The notes under the pieces: generated by a model
Seen by the model: only the letters and a program-made list of their open reading frames with translations
Told to the model about the DNA's origin: nothing
Databases searched by the model: none
NCBI RefSeq assembly: GCF_000261365.1
Contig: NZ_AJVC01000002.1
Location: 62,001 to 126,000 of the forward strand
DNA from: Herbaspirillum sp. GW103
GTDB taxonomy: Bacteria > Pseudomonadota > Gammaproteobacteria > Burkholderiales > Burkholderiaceae_D
Direction of reading: 5' to 3'
Length of the DNA stretch: 64,000 nucleotides
Shown: positions 26,448 through 34,998 of the stretch, one piece after another
How positions within the stretch are numbered: position 1 is the first letter of the stretch
Layout of the letters: each line of letters opens with the position of its first letter
Position numbers and translations under genes: made by a program

Positions 26448-27233
26448 ATGAGCACTACTCCCCAGAACGTACAACTGGCGCACTTCCCCAGCCTGAAGGG
26501 CAAGCGCGTCTTCATCACCGGCGGCGGCACCGGCATCGGTGCGGCCATTGTCGAAGCGTTTGCGCAACAAGGTGCGCACGTGGCCTTCGTCGATATCGCC
26601 ACCGAGGCCAGCGAAGCGCTGTGCAATGACGTGGCGGCGGCCGGTCACCCCAAGCCGCTGTTCCGTCATTGCGACCTGCGTGACATCCCGGCCTTCCAGG
26701 CCACCATCGCCGAGCTGCAAGCGCAACTGGGCGACTTCGACGTGCTGGTCAACAATGCCGCCAATGACCAGCGTCACACGCTGGAAGAAGTGACGCTGGA
26801 GTACTGGAACGATCGCATCGCCATCAACCAGCGTCCGTCCTTCTTTGCGGTGCAGTCGGTGGTGGAAGGCATGAAGCGCCGTGGCGGCGGTTCCATCATC
26901 AACTTCAGCTCCATCAGCTGGCACCAGTCCAGTGGCGGCTTCCCGGTCTACACCACGGCCAAGGCCTCGACTCTGGGCCTGACACGCGGCCTGGCGCGCG
27001 ACCTCGGCCCGCACAAGATCCGCGTCAATACCGTGACACCGGGCTGGGTCATGACCGAACGCCAGATCAAGCTGTGGCTGGATGAAGAGGGCAAGAAGGC
27101 GATCGCCCGCAACCAGTGCCTGCAGGGCGATCTGCTGCCCTGGCACCTGGCGCGCATGGTGCTGTTCCTGGCTGCCGACGATAGCGCCATGTGCACAGCG
27201 CAGGAATTCATCGTCGACGCCGGTTGGGTGTGA
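26448..27233 (+). CDS. SDR aldose 1-dehydrogenase (galactose/arabinose/xylose type)
   Basis: The 261-residue classical short-chain dehydrogenase has the cofactor motif GGGTGIG (about 24-30), NNAANDQRH, the catalytic serine in INFSSISWHQ, and Tyr/Lys in YTTAK. The overall pattern (FPSLKGKRVFITGGG at the start, ...LCTAQEFIVDAGWV-like end) closely follows the Caulobacter D-xylose dehydrogenase and related L-arabinose/D-galactose 1-dehydrogenases. These oxidise the aldose to its lactone. An odd feature is INQRPSFF where relatives usually have an N-L-R sequence. It is cotranscribed with the dehydratase (66-bp gap) and followed by a strong terminator. Confidence 0.85.
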   Translation: MSTTPQNVQLAHFPSLKGKRVFITGGGTGIGAAIVEAFAQQGAHVAFVDIATEASEALCNDVAAAGHPKPLFRHCDLRDIPAFQATIAELQAQLGDFDVLVNNAANDQRHTLEEVTLEYWNDRIAINQRPSFFAVQSVVEGMKRRGGGSIINFSSISWHQSSGGFPVYTTAKASTLGLTRGLARDLGPHKIRVNTVTPGWVMTERQIKLWLDEEGKKAIARNQCLQGDLLPWHLARMVLFLAADDSAMCTAQEFIVDAGWV

Positions 27234-27270
27234 CAGGTTTGACGAAGCGCGCCTGCGCTGCGGACCAGAA

Positions 27271-27299
27271 AGAGTCGCCCAATGGCGACTCTTTTTTTT
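27271..27299 (+). terminator. Rho-independent terminator after aldose dehydrogenase
   Basis: AGAGTCGCC, loop CAAT, GGCGACTCT, then seven or more T's: a textbook intrinsic terminator. Confidence 0.93.
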
Positions 27300-27579
27300 G
27301 CGCAAATTTTGCGCAAACGCTAAAAGAGTTTGGAAGCGGGAGGTAACCTGGAGAGTTTCCGGAAAAAGCTGTATGACAGCTTGAAAAAACTTAGTTTTTT
27401 GCCCGAGTGGGGTGTTGTTTTTTAGCCGCGTTTTTTAAAGTTTTTTTGCGGTGTGATTTTGTTTTTGGTGCCGCGTTGTCGCCCGATTTCAGAGAGTCTT
27501 ACGTTACCTTACATTTCTTAATAAAACTCGGCGCAGCAAACCGACCCCGGCATGGCACATGCCCGGGCAGGCGGGGGAA
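27300..27579. other. AT-rich intergenic spacer
   Basis: 280 bp between convergent genes, clearly poorer in GC than its surroundings and full of T-runs (about 27385-27480). No reading frame, tRNA or clear hairpin for the minus-strand LysR gene is recognised. Confidence 0.5.
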
Positions 27580-28521
27580 TCAGTAAATCATCTTCGCCAC
27601 TTCGCGGATCGCCTGCAGGACCAGGTTGGCCCCGGGCGAGAGCAGGTTGTCCTGGCGCGTGATGATGCCGAAGCCGGCCATGCGGCAGGGCAGTTCGATG
27701 GGCAGGATATCCATCAGGCGTGCCTGGGTGTAGTAGCGTGCCACTTCGGTGGGCATTGCGTAGATGAAATCGGTCTGCTGCAACAGGCTGGTGATGAAGA
27801 GGATGGCGGTGGTGTCGACCACGTTGGAGGGCGGCGCCAGGCCTTGCTCACGGAACATCTGGTCGCAGCGTGCCCGCAGGATGCTGCCCTTGGGCGCCAT
27901 GATCCAGGCTTCGCTGGCCAGGTCAGCCAGGCTCAGGTCGGTACGGGTGTGGAAGGGATGGCCCACGCGGGCCACGGCGCACACGGGCTCATCGGCCAGC
28001 TCTTCATAGAGCAGGCCGCCACGGGCTTCTTCGTCCAGGATGCGACCGATGATGAAGTCCAGCTCCCCGTGCAGCAGGCGCGAGAGCAGGATGTTGCTGC
28101 TTTCCACCTCCACGCCGATGCGCAACATCGGCGCCTGTTCCTTGACCCGTGCGATGGCCGGAGGCAGCAGAGCCATGCCCGGCGAGAGGATCACGCCCAC
28201 GTCGACCTGGCCGGAGAGGCCCGATTTCAGGGCCACGATGTCTTCATGCGCCTTGGACAGGCTGGTCAGGGCCATGCGCGCATGGCGGATCATGGCCTCG
28301 CCATAGATGGTGGGCCGCATGCCGCGCGGCAGGCGCTCGAACAGGGACACGCCCAGCATGTCCTCGAGGTCCTTGAGTTGCTTGGAAGCAGCCGGCTGCG
28401 TCATGTTCAGCTCGCTGGCGGCGCGGTGGATGTTGCGGGTGTCGTCGAGAGCGATCAGCAGAAGCAGCTGACGGGTCTTCAATCGCGCCCGCAGAAACCA
28501 GTTCGGGTCACTGTTTTTCAT
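27580..28521 (-). CDS. LysR-family regulator, GbpR-like
   Basis: A 313-residue LysR protein. The start at 28521 (MKNSDPNWFLRARLKTRQL) is preceded by CCGGAGACTT; an extension to 28566 would run into the large inverted repeat and is rejected. HTH region: LIALDDTRNIHRAASELNM, TQPAASKQLKDLEDMLGVSLFER. The effector domain has DVGVILSPGMALLPPAI and ELDFIIGRILDEEARGG. The N-terminal FLRARLKTRQLLLL with the D-x-R-N-I-H-R-A-A pattern is typical of GbpR-type regulators of chvE/galactose operons in Agrobacterium and Azospirillum. It is divergent from the porin gene, and a 25-bp inverted repeat lies just ahead of its start. Confidence 0.85.
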   Translation of the reverse strand: MKNSDPNWFLRARLKTRQLLLLIALDDTRNIHRAASELNMTQPAASKQLKDLEDMLGVSLFERLPRGMRPTIYGEAMIRHARMALTSLSKAHEDIVALKSGLSGQVDVGVILSPGMALLPPAIARVKEQAPMLRIGVEVESSNILLSRLLHGELDFIIGRILDEEARGGLLYEELADEPVCAVARVGHPFHTRTDLSLADLASEAWIMAPKGSILRARCDQMFREQGLAPPSNVVDTTAILFITSLLQQTDFIYAMPTEVARYYTQARLMDILPIELPCRMAGFGIITRQDNLLSPGANLVLQAIREVAKMIY

Positions 28522-28890
28522 AAGTCTCCGGGGACGGTTTTTAGAACCCATTTCGTAAATAGGCACTCACGCCTATTTACGAAATGGGTTCTAAATTTTA
28601 TCAATCGTTTTTTATTAGGAATTGATGATATCAAATCGCATATCGGAATTGCTAAAGATTTCATTGGAAAGACATGAACTGAATACTTAGTATCTAGCCA
28701 CATTCCGGGCTGTACAGGAGACAACCAGCGCAGCTACGGGATGAAAGAGAAGACGGTCGGGCAGCATCAAAACAACAAGTTGGGAGACTGTCAGGGGTCC
28801 GTCAGGACCCAGGGGTCTGAAGTGCAACGCTGCACGGCCAAGCCCACCGACGAAAAAAATTTTAAACGGCAATATCCACGGAGACTATTC
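28522..28890. promoter_or_regulatory. Divergent control region gbpR-like / porin
   Basis: 369 bp with no supported gene. The left end holds the large inverted repeat (28540-28595); the right half is AT-rich and then runs into the porin leader. The porin ribosome site (CGGAGAC) lies at about 28879-28885. Confidence 0.55.
28540..28595. repeat. Perfect 25-bp inverted repeat with nested LysR-like dyads
   Basis: Arms 28540-28564 and 28571-28595 are exact reverse complements around a 6-nt centre (ACTCAC). Each arm itself contains an 11-bp dyad, ATTTCGTAAAT (28550-28560) and ATTTACGAAAT (28575-28585), the T-N11-A form bound by LysR regulators. It ends 19 bp before the regulator's start codon. It may be a double operator for the LysR protein, a hairpin in its 5' leader, or both. 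Confidence 0.8.
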
Positions 28891-30036
28891 ATGAAGCAAG
28901 TGAAGCCATCCTTTATTGGAGCAAAGACCCTGTGCGCGCTGGCGCTCATGGGAGCGTTCTCGGCACAGGCGCAGGCGCAAAGCAGTGTCACCATTTACGG
29001 CCGTGTCGTGGCCGGTGTCGACTTCCAGACCAATGCCGGTACCAACGGTCAAGGTTCCAAGTGGAGCGCCGCCAACAATCAATGGGGCACCAGCATGATC
29101 GGCTTCAAGGGCACGGAAGACCTGGGCGGCGGTAACAATGCCTTCTTCCTGATCGAATCCGGTTTCAATTCGACCAAGGGCGCCCTCAACGGCACCGACA
29201 CCAGCAACAATGCCCTGTTCAACCGTCGTTCCTACGTCGGTCTGTCCTCGGCCACCGCCGGTTCCATCAAGTTCGGCAAGAACCTGTTCATCAACAATGA
29301 CATCTGGTATCTGGATCCGACCGGCCAGCAAGCCATCGGTACCGTGACCCTGGTCAACGGCCGCAACTGGCCGGGTGCTTCCAACATCATCGAGTACAAC
29401 AGCCCCGACATGGCTGGTTTCACCGTCAATCTGCAGACCAGCCTGGGTGAAAAGGCCGGTTCGTTCAACGGCGGCAACAGCAACTCTGCTGCTGGCGGCA
29501 ACAGCGATGGTCGCAAGGACGGCATCTCGGTGGCCTACCAGAAGAACGGCCTGGAACTGCGCGCCATCTATGACGTGATCCGTGATTCCAACGGCGACTA
29601 CACCAACGTCTGGAGCCACTCCAAGGAACTGATCCTGGGCGGTACCTACAAGATCGACAAGCTCAAGATGTTCGTCGGCTACGAAAACCTGCGTGCGCCC
29701 AATGCCGCGGCAGGTGCCCCGAGCCGTGCCAACCAGTACTGGATCGGCGCCAACTATGACGTGACCTCGCAACTGCAACTGGTCGCTTCCTGGTTCCACG
29801 TCAATGCCAACAACGCTTCGGTCAGTTCTTCCGGCGTGGGCAATGGCGGCGGCACGGCCAACCTGTACATGGCTGGCGTGAACTACTTCCTGTCCAAGCG
29901 TACCCTGCTGTACGTCGACGTGGGCACCGTGCGTAACGGCACTGGCGCTGGTCACGTCCTGGAAAACGGTGCCGACAACGGCGTTTCCGGCTTGAAGCAG
30001 ACCGGTGGTTACTTCGGTATCGCCCACTCGTTCTGA
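28891..30036 (+). CDS. Gram-negative trimeric porin
   Basis: A 381-residue outer-membrane porin with a signal peptide ending in FSAQAQAQS. The mature start SVTIYGRVVAGVDFQ, the MIGFKGTEDLGGGNNAFFLIESGF block, the NRRSYVGLSS stretch and the C-terminal aromatic ending GYFGIAHSF (terminal Phe for BAM recognition) are those of Burkholderiales general porins. About 16 beta strands are expected. Start 28891 follows CGGAGAC. Lying between the GbpR-like regulator and the lactonase, it probably admits monosaccharides to the periplasm for the ABC importers. It has its own terminator. Confidence 0.93.
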   Translation: MKQVKPSFIGAKTLCALALMGAFSAQAQAQSSVTIYGRVVAGVDFQTNAGTNGQGSKWSAANNQWGTSMIGFKGTEDLGGGNNAFFLIESGFNSTKGALNGTDTSNNALFNRRSYVGLSSATAGSIKFGKNLFINNDIWYLDPTGQQAIGTVTLVNGRNWPGASNIIEYNSPDMAGFTVNLQTSLGEKAGSFNGGNSNSAAGGNSDGRKDGISVAYQKNGLELRAIYDVIRDSNGDYTNVWSHSKELILGGTYKIDKLKMFVGYENLRAPNAAAGAPSRANQYWIGANYDVTSQLQLVASWFHVNANNASVSSSGVGNGGGTANLYMAGVNYFLSKRTLLYVDVGTVRNGTGAGHVLENGADNGVSGLKQTGGYFGIAHSF

Positions 30037-30090
30037 TGTAACGAACAGCAGTATCTGTAATCCTTCCTGAGGTGGTCTTGATGTAGTTGA

Positions 30091-30116
30091 GGGTGGGCGC
30101 AAGCCCACCCTTTTTT
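30091..30116 (+). terminator. Rho-independent terminator after porin
   Basis: GGGTGGGC, loop GCAA, GCCCACCC, then TTTTTT, about 55 bp after the porin stop. Confidence 0.92.
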
Positions 30117-30189
30117 GTCTTGGTGGTGCATGGTTGATTGCGCCATTCAAACTATCTATATTGTTTATTTAATTTATTTCATTTTTTTT

Positions 30190-30221
30190 CATTTTTTCAT
30201 TTTTTCATTTTTTCATTTTTT
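30190..30221. repeat. Octanucleotide repeat (CATTTTTT)4 upstream of lactonase
   Basis: C residues recur at 30190, 30198, 30206, 30214 and 30222, giving four exact CATTTTTT units, with a longer partial unit before (30180) and a diverged one after. The repeat ends about 30 bp before the lactonase start. Slippage here could shift promoter spacing and vary expression of the lactonase gene. Confidence 0.85.
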
Positions 30222-30250
30222 CATTTATTTGATTTGCAGGCGGAACCCCG

Positions 30251-31132
30251 ATGAATGCGCAATTGCTGGTTGACGGACATCATGAACTGGGCGAAGGAGT
30301 GCTCTGGTGCGAGCGCTCGCAGACGGTCTTCTGGACCGATATCCACGCATCCCGCTTGTGGAACCATGATCCGGCCAGTGGTGCCACGCGCAGCTGGGGC
30401 ATGCCGGAACGCCTGTGCTGCTTTGCCTTCACGGCCGAAGCGCAGCGTCTTCTGATCGGACTGGAATCGCGCCTGGCCTTCTTCGACCTGAACACCGGCA
30501 GCATCAGTCCGATCTGCCGCATCGAAGGCGATCTGCCGACCACGCGCCTCAACGATGGCCGCTGCGACCGCCAGGGCCGTTTCGTTTTCGGGACCTTGAA
30601 TGAAGACGCCGGCCGCGCGCCCATCGCCAGCTTCTATCGCTTGAATGCCGACCTGAGTCTGGAACGCCTGGCCCTGCCTGGCATCGCCATTTCCAACAGC
30701 ATCTGCTTCAGCCTTGATGGCAGGCTGATGTATCACTGCGACTCCATGGCCGGCAAGATCATGGTGTGTGACTACGACACCGACAGCGGCGCCGTCTCCA
30801 ATGCGCGCCTCTTCGCCGATCTGTCCGGGCAGCCGGGTGGCCCCGATGGTTCCACCGTCGACGCCGATGGTTACGTCTGGAACGCCCAGTGGGGTGGCGC
30901 GCGCGTGGTGCGGTTTGCCCCTGACGGCAGGATCGACCGCATCATCGAGGTGCCCACCGCACAGCCGTCCTGTGTGGCGTTCGGCGGTGCCGACTTTGCT
31001 ACCCTGTTCGTGACCACCGCCCACGAAGGCATGAGCGCCGGACAACGCGCCCAAGACAAGCTGGCCGGTGCCTTGTTCAGTGTGCCGTTGCCTGGTGTGC
31101 GCGGCCTGCCGGAAGTGCGCTTCGCCGGCTGA
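30251..31132 (+). CDS. SMP-30/gluconolactonase-type sugar lactonase
   Basis: A 293-residue six-bladed propeller lactonase that opens aldonolactones. The metal-binding glutamate lies in LGEGVLWCE, the asparagine and aspartate in RLNDGRCDRQGRFVFGTL, another asparagine in GIAISNSICFS, and the aspartate in GGPDGSTVDADGYVWNA. This matches L-arabinolactonase/galactonolactonase-type SMP-30 proteins. AGGCGGA precedes the ATG. No other such lactonase is present in the galactose/arabinose block, so it probably hydrolyses the product of the aldose dehydrogenase at 26448. Its 5' region carries an 8-bp tandem repeat. Confidence 0.88.
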   Translation: MNAQLLVDGHHELGEGVLWCERSQTVFWTDIHASRLWNHDPASGATRSWGMPERLCCFAFTAEAQRLLIGLESRLAFFDLNTGSISPICRIEGDLPTTRLNDGRCDRQGRFVFGTLNEDAGRAPIASFYRLNADLSLERLALPGIAISNSICFSLDGRLMYHCDSMAGKIMVCDYDTDSGAVSNARLFADLSGQPGGPDGSTVDADGYVWNAQWGGARVVRFAPDGRIDRIIEVPTAQPSCVAFGGADFATLFVTTAHEGMSAGQRAQDKLAGALFSVPLPGVRGLPEVRFAG

Positions 31133-31141
31133 GGCCTTGCC

Positions 31142-31164
31142 TCGGGTCCGTCCTCAGGACCCGA
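31142..31164. terminator. Bidirectional hairpin between lactonase and iclR-type gene
   Basis: TCGGGTCC, 7-nt loop, GGACCCGA between the convergent gene ends; the iclR-type stop codon falls in the loop. U-tracts are weak on both sides, so termination strength is uncertain. Confidence 0.5.
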
Positions 31165-32005
31165 AACTTGAATCCCCCATCAGCCGCGACAGCCGCGCCG
31201 AGATTTCCTGGACGATCCCTTGCACCTCGTCCAGGCTGGGATTGACCTTCTTGTCGATGCGTTCGATATAGGGCACGTTCAGTGCCGCCAGCATGCGGTC
31301 GTTGGCGCCCATGACCGGATAGGACAGGTTGATCACCCCCCGGATCTGGCGGCTTTCCATGCGCGAGTGACCGCGTTTGCGCGTGTCCTCGATCTGGCGC
31401 ATCAACTGCGCCGTCTCGATTTCCTGTTCACCATCCATGCGCACGTGCGCAGCCAGCATGCTGGCGCGCTCGGCCTGGTCGCGAAACGCCAGCAGCACAT
31501 GGCCCGAGGCGGTATCGGTCAGGCTCACCAGCGCACCGACCTTCAGCCCGAAGGCCCAGCGCTCGGGACTGTCGACCTGTGCCACCACGATCACCCGACC
31601 GGCTTCATAGACTGTCAGATGGGTCGACTGCATCGAGCGATTGGCCAGCTCGCGCATGTGGGGCAGGGCAGTGCTGACCAGCGAGCGGATCGGTTGATGA
31701 TGGTGCGCCAGTTCAAACAGTTTCAGCGAGAGCCGGTAATGGTCGTTGTCGGCCACCAGATAGCCGCGCTGTTCCAGCGTGACCACCATGCGGAAGATCT
31801 CGTTGACGCTGCGCCCCAGTTGCCGGGAAATCTGGTTCAGGGTCAGCATCTGCTCCGAGCGGCTCAGCAACTCCAGGATGTCCAGGCCCTTGTCCAGCGC
31901 CGGCGCGGCGTAGCGCGTCTTGCCACTGGCGCTTTCCTCCTCGTGGTCGGCGGCGGTCTGCACGGCAGGGGCTTCGGCGGGATGGAGTTTCCGGGTTCTG
32001 GGCAT
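31154..32005 (-). CDS. IclR-family regulator of the fucose operon
   Basis: A 283-residue IclR protein. The N-terminal winged HTH (about 35-90) has ALDKGLDILELLSRSEQMLTLNQI and RSVNEIFRMVVTLEQRGYL. The effector domain has LTVYEAGRVIVVAQVDSPERWAFGLKVGALVSL, SGHVLLAF and the end GANDRMLAALNVPYIERI. The start 32005 was chosen because the upstream extension to 32113 crosses AT-rich operator-like sequence. It is divergent from the L-fuconate dehydratase gene, the normal arrangement for a regulator of the adjacent catabolic operon, so it probably senses L-fucose or a derivative. Confidence 0.88.
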   Translation of the reverse strand: MPRTRKLHPAEAPAVQTAADHEEESASGKTRYAAPALDKGLDILELLSRSEQMLTLNQISRQLGRSVNEIFRMVVTLEQRGYLVADNDHYRLSLKLFELAHHHQPIRSLVSTALPHMRELANRSMQSTHLTVYEAGRVIVVAQVDSPERWAFGLKVGALVSLTDTASGHVLLAFRDQAERASMLAAHVRMDGEQEIETAQLMRQIEDTRKRGHSRMESRQIRGVINLSYPVMGANDRMLAALNVPYIERIDKKVNPSLDEVQGIVQEISARLSRLMGDSSFGS

Positions 32006-32363
32006 GGCGTTCTGGTGCAATGGTCGCAAGATCGCAAAAGCGGGCGGTTGATGGGGCCGGATTGTAGGGGATTTTGATGAAAAAACCATTTTATTTGTAA
32101 AATAAATTTTCATGAATGACCTCTTGATGCGGCATCGTCATCACGAAATCGATATCGATCTGCGCGGAAACTTCATCGGGCCAGCCCTGCATTGGGAGGA
32201 TAATCGGGGTTATGCTCTGTCACTCACAGATGAAATGAAATTTTATTTGTGAGAGAAATCAAAAAAGGGGCCCGGCCCCGGAGACGATCACCCTGGGCCG
32301 TCCGCCACGGACCGCCCGGCCGACGGCAGCCCCTTGGCGCCCCGGCATCCACGTTAGAGACTG
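32006..32363. promoter_or_regulatory. Divergent control region iclR-type / fucose operon
   Basis: 358 bp without a supported gene. ATTTTATTTGT occurs twice in the same orientation, at 32088-32098 and 32240-32250, both in AT-rich blocks of the type bound by IclR proteins. ATCGATATCGAT (32148-32159) is a 12-bp palindrome between them. GGGGCC-C-GGCCCC (32267-32279) could form a small hairpin in the fucose-operon leader. Confidence 0.5.
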
Positions 32364-33641
32364 ATGACCAAGATCACTGCCCTGCGCGTGCTGGACGTGC
32401 GCTTTCCTACTTCGCAATCGCTGGATGGGTCCGATGCGATGAATCCGGATCCGGATTATTCGGCCGCCTATGTCATCCTCGACACCGACAATGAACAACT
32501 CAAGGGTCACGGCCTGACCTTCACCATCGGCCGTGGCAACGAGATCTGCTGCGCCGCCATCCGTGCCATGGAGCACCTGGTGGTGGGCCTGGAGCTGGAC
32601 TGGATTGCCGCCGACATGGGGCGCTTCTGGCGCCATGTCACCTCCGACAGTCAGCTGCGCTGGATCGGTCCGGACAAGGGGGCCATCCACCTGGCTACCG
32701 GCGCGGTGGTCAATGCCGCCTGGGACCTGTGGGCCAAGGCGGTCGGCAAGCCGGTGTGGAAACTGGTGGCCGACATGACGCCCGAGGAGCTGGTGCGCAC
32801 CATCGACTTCCGCTACATCACCGATTGCATCACCCCGGACGAAGCGCTGGCGCTGCTGCGCGCGAAAGAGGCCGGCAAGGCCGAGCGCCTGCGCACGCTG
32901 GAACGGGAAGGCTATCCCTGCTACACCACCTCGGCCGGATGGCTCGGCTATGACGACGCCAAGCTGCGGCGACTGTGCCAGGAAGCCGTCGACCAGGGCT
33001 TCAACTACGTCAAGCTCAAGGTTGGCCGCGATCTCGAAGACGACAAGCGGCGCGTGCGCATCGCCCGTGAAGTGTTGGGGCCGGAGCGCAATCTGATGAT
33101 CGATGCCAATCAGGTCTGGGAAGTGGATCAGGCCATCGACTGGGTCAATCAACTGGCCTTCGCGCAACCGTGGTTCATCGAGGAACCGACCAGCCCGGAT
33201 GACGTGGAAGGCCATCGCAAGATCCGCGCGGGTATCGGTGCGGTCAAGGTCGCTACCGGCGAGATGTGCCAGAACCGCGTGCTCTTCAAGCAGTTCATCA
33301 TGCGCGATGCCATCGATGTGGTGCAGATCGACTCCTGTCGCCTGGGCGGCGTCAATGAAATCCTGGCCGTCATGCTCATGGCCGCCAAGTACGGCAAGGT
33401 CGTCTGCCCGCATGCCGGTGGCGTGGGCCTGTGCGAATATGTGCAGCACCTGTCGATGATCGACTACCTCTGCATTTCCGGCAGCAAGGACGGGCGCGTG
33501 ACCGAATACGTGGACCACCTGCACGAGCACTTCGTCGATCCCTGCGTGATCCGCAACGCGGCCTACATGCCGCCAGCCTTGCCGGGGTTTTCGATCGAAA
33601 TGAAGCCTGCTTCACTGGAGCAGTACCGCTTCCGGGATTAA
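32364..33641 (+). CDS. L-fuconate dehydratase
   Basis: A 425-residue enolase-superfamily enzyme converting L-fuconate to 2-keto-3-deoxy-L-fuconate. Characteristic parts: DVRFPTSQSLDGSDAMNPDPDYSA near the start, catalytic lysine in YVKLKVGRD, Mg ligands in LMIDANQVW, WFIEEPTSPDD and ATGEMCQNR, and the catalytic histidine in CPHAGGVGLCEYVQH. Length and motifs fit the Xanthomonas/human ENOSF1 fuconate dehydratase subgroup. It opens the fucose operon, divergent from the IclR gene. Confidence 0.92.
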   Translation: MTKITALRVLDVRFPTSQSLDGSDAMNPDPDYSAAYVILDTDNEQLKGHGLTFTIGRGNEICCAAIRAMEHLVVGLELDWIAADMGRFWRHVTSDSQLRWIGPDKGAIHLATGAVVNAAWDLWAKAVGKPVWKLVADMTPEELVRTIDFRYITDCITPDEALALLRAKEAGKAERLRTLEREGYPCYTTSAGWLGYDDAKLRRLCQEAVDQGFNYVKLKVGRDLEDDKRRVRIAREVLGPERNLMIDANQVWEVDQAIDWVNQLAFAQPWFIEEPTSPDDVEGHRKIRAGIGAVKVATGEMCQNRVLFKQFIMRDAIDVVQIDSCRLGGVNEILAVMLMAAKYGKVVCPHAGGVGLCEYVQHLSMIDYLCISGSKDGRVTEYVDHLHEHFVDPCVIRNAAYMPPALPGFSIEMKPASLEQYRFRD

Positions 33642-33666
33642 GGCAGACATTGCCATTGCAAGATGA

Positions 33667-34470
<804 letters not shown>

Positions 34471-34477
34471 GGCCGCC

Positions 34478-34822
34478 ATGCGTACCGTTCTGGCCCTGGA
34501 TCTCAAGGATGACCCCGCGCTCATCGCCGAGTATGAACAGCATCACCGCCGCATCTGGCCCGAGATCGCCACGCATCTGCACCAGCAGGGCGTAACCGGC
34601 ATGGAAATCTATCGCCTGGGTACACGCATGGTGATGGTGATGGAAACCGATGACGCCGTCTTCGATGCCGCCGCCATGGCGCAGGCCAGCCAGAGCGACC
34701 CCAGGGTCCGCGCGTGGGAAGAACTGATGTGGCGCTTCCAGGCGCCCACGCCATGGACCCCGGCCGGAGAGAAATGGGTGCCGATGACCCGCATCTTCGA
34801 CCTGGCCGCGCAGCAGGATTGA
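34478..34822 (+). CDS. L-rhamnose/L-fucose mutarotase family protein
   Basis: A 114-residue RhaM-like protein (formerly DUF718) with ALDLKDDPALIAEYEQHHRRIWPEI, the small alpha/beta ferredoxin-like pattern with LGTRMVMVMETD in the middle strand, and WEELMWRFQAPTPW near the end. Members interconvert anomers of L-rhamnose or L-fucose; in this operon L-fucose is the likely substrate. It starts 7 bp after the dehydrogenase stop, so the two are cotranscribed. Confidence 0.88.
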   Translation: MRTVLALDLKDDPALIAEYEQHHRRIWPEIATHLHQQGVTGMEIYRLGTRMVMVMETDDAVFDAAAMAQASQSDPRVRAWEELMWRFQAPTPWTPAGEKWVPMTRIFDLAAQQD

Positions 34823-34998
34823 GTGTGCGCGACGGCAAGGTCCGGTGAGGGCCAGTCAATGGCTTTCCAGGTTTTTCGCAAGACGGTAGAGTAAGCAGTA
34901 CGCCATTCAGGCAGCACCGAAAAACAGCGACCGCAGAGTCGTGCAAACGATGGTCAGGAGCCAATCCGGCCAGCAGTGCATCCACATCCGAGGTGAGC

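Noticed and set aside
24618-27305. An 895-codon open frame on the minus strand opposite the dehydratase and aldose dehydrogenase
   Set aside because: The plus-strand genes have complete catalytic motifs; the minus-strand translation is rich in His, Gln, Asp and Gly without any domain and reflects GC-rich third positions.
30190-30221. CATTTTTT array as a CRISPR-like or origin repeat
   Set aside because: Units are contiguous without spacers, and no DnaA-box cluster or replication gene is near.
32148-32159. Palindrome ATCGATATCGAT as a dedicated operator
   Set aside because: It is made of simple ATCGAT units likely to arise by chance; mentioned only as part of the control region.
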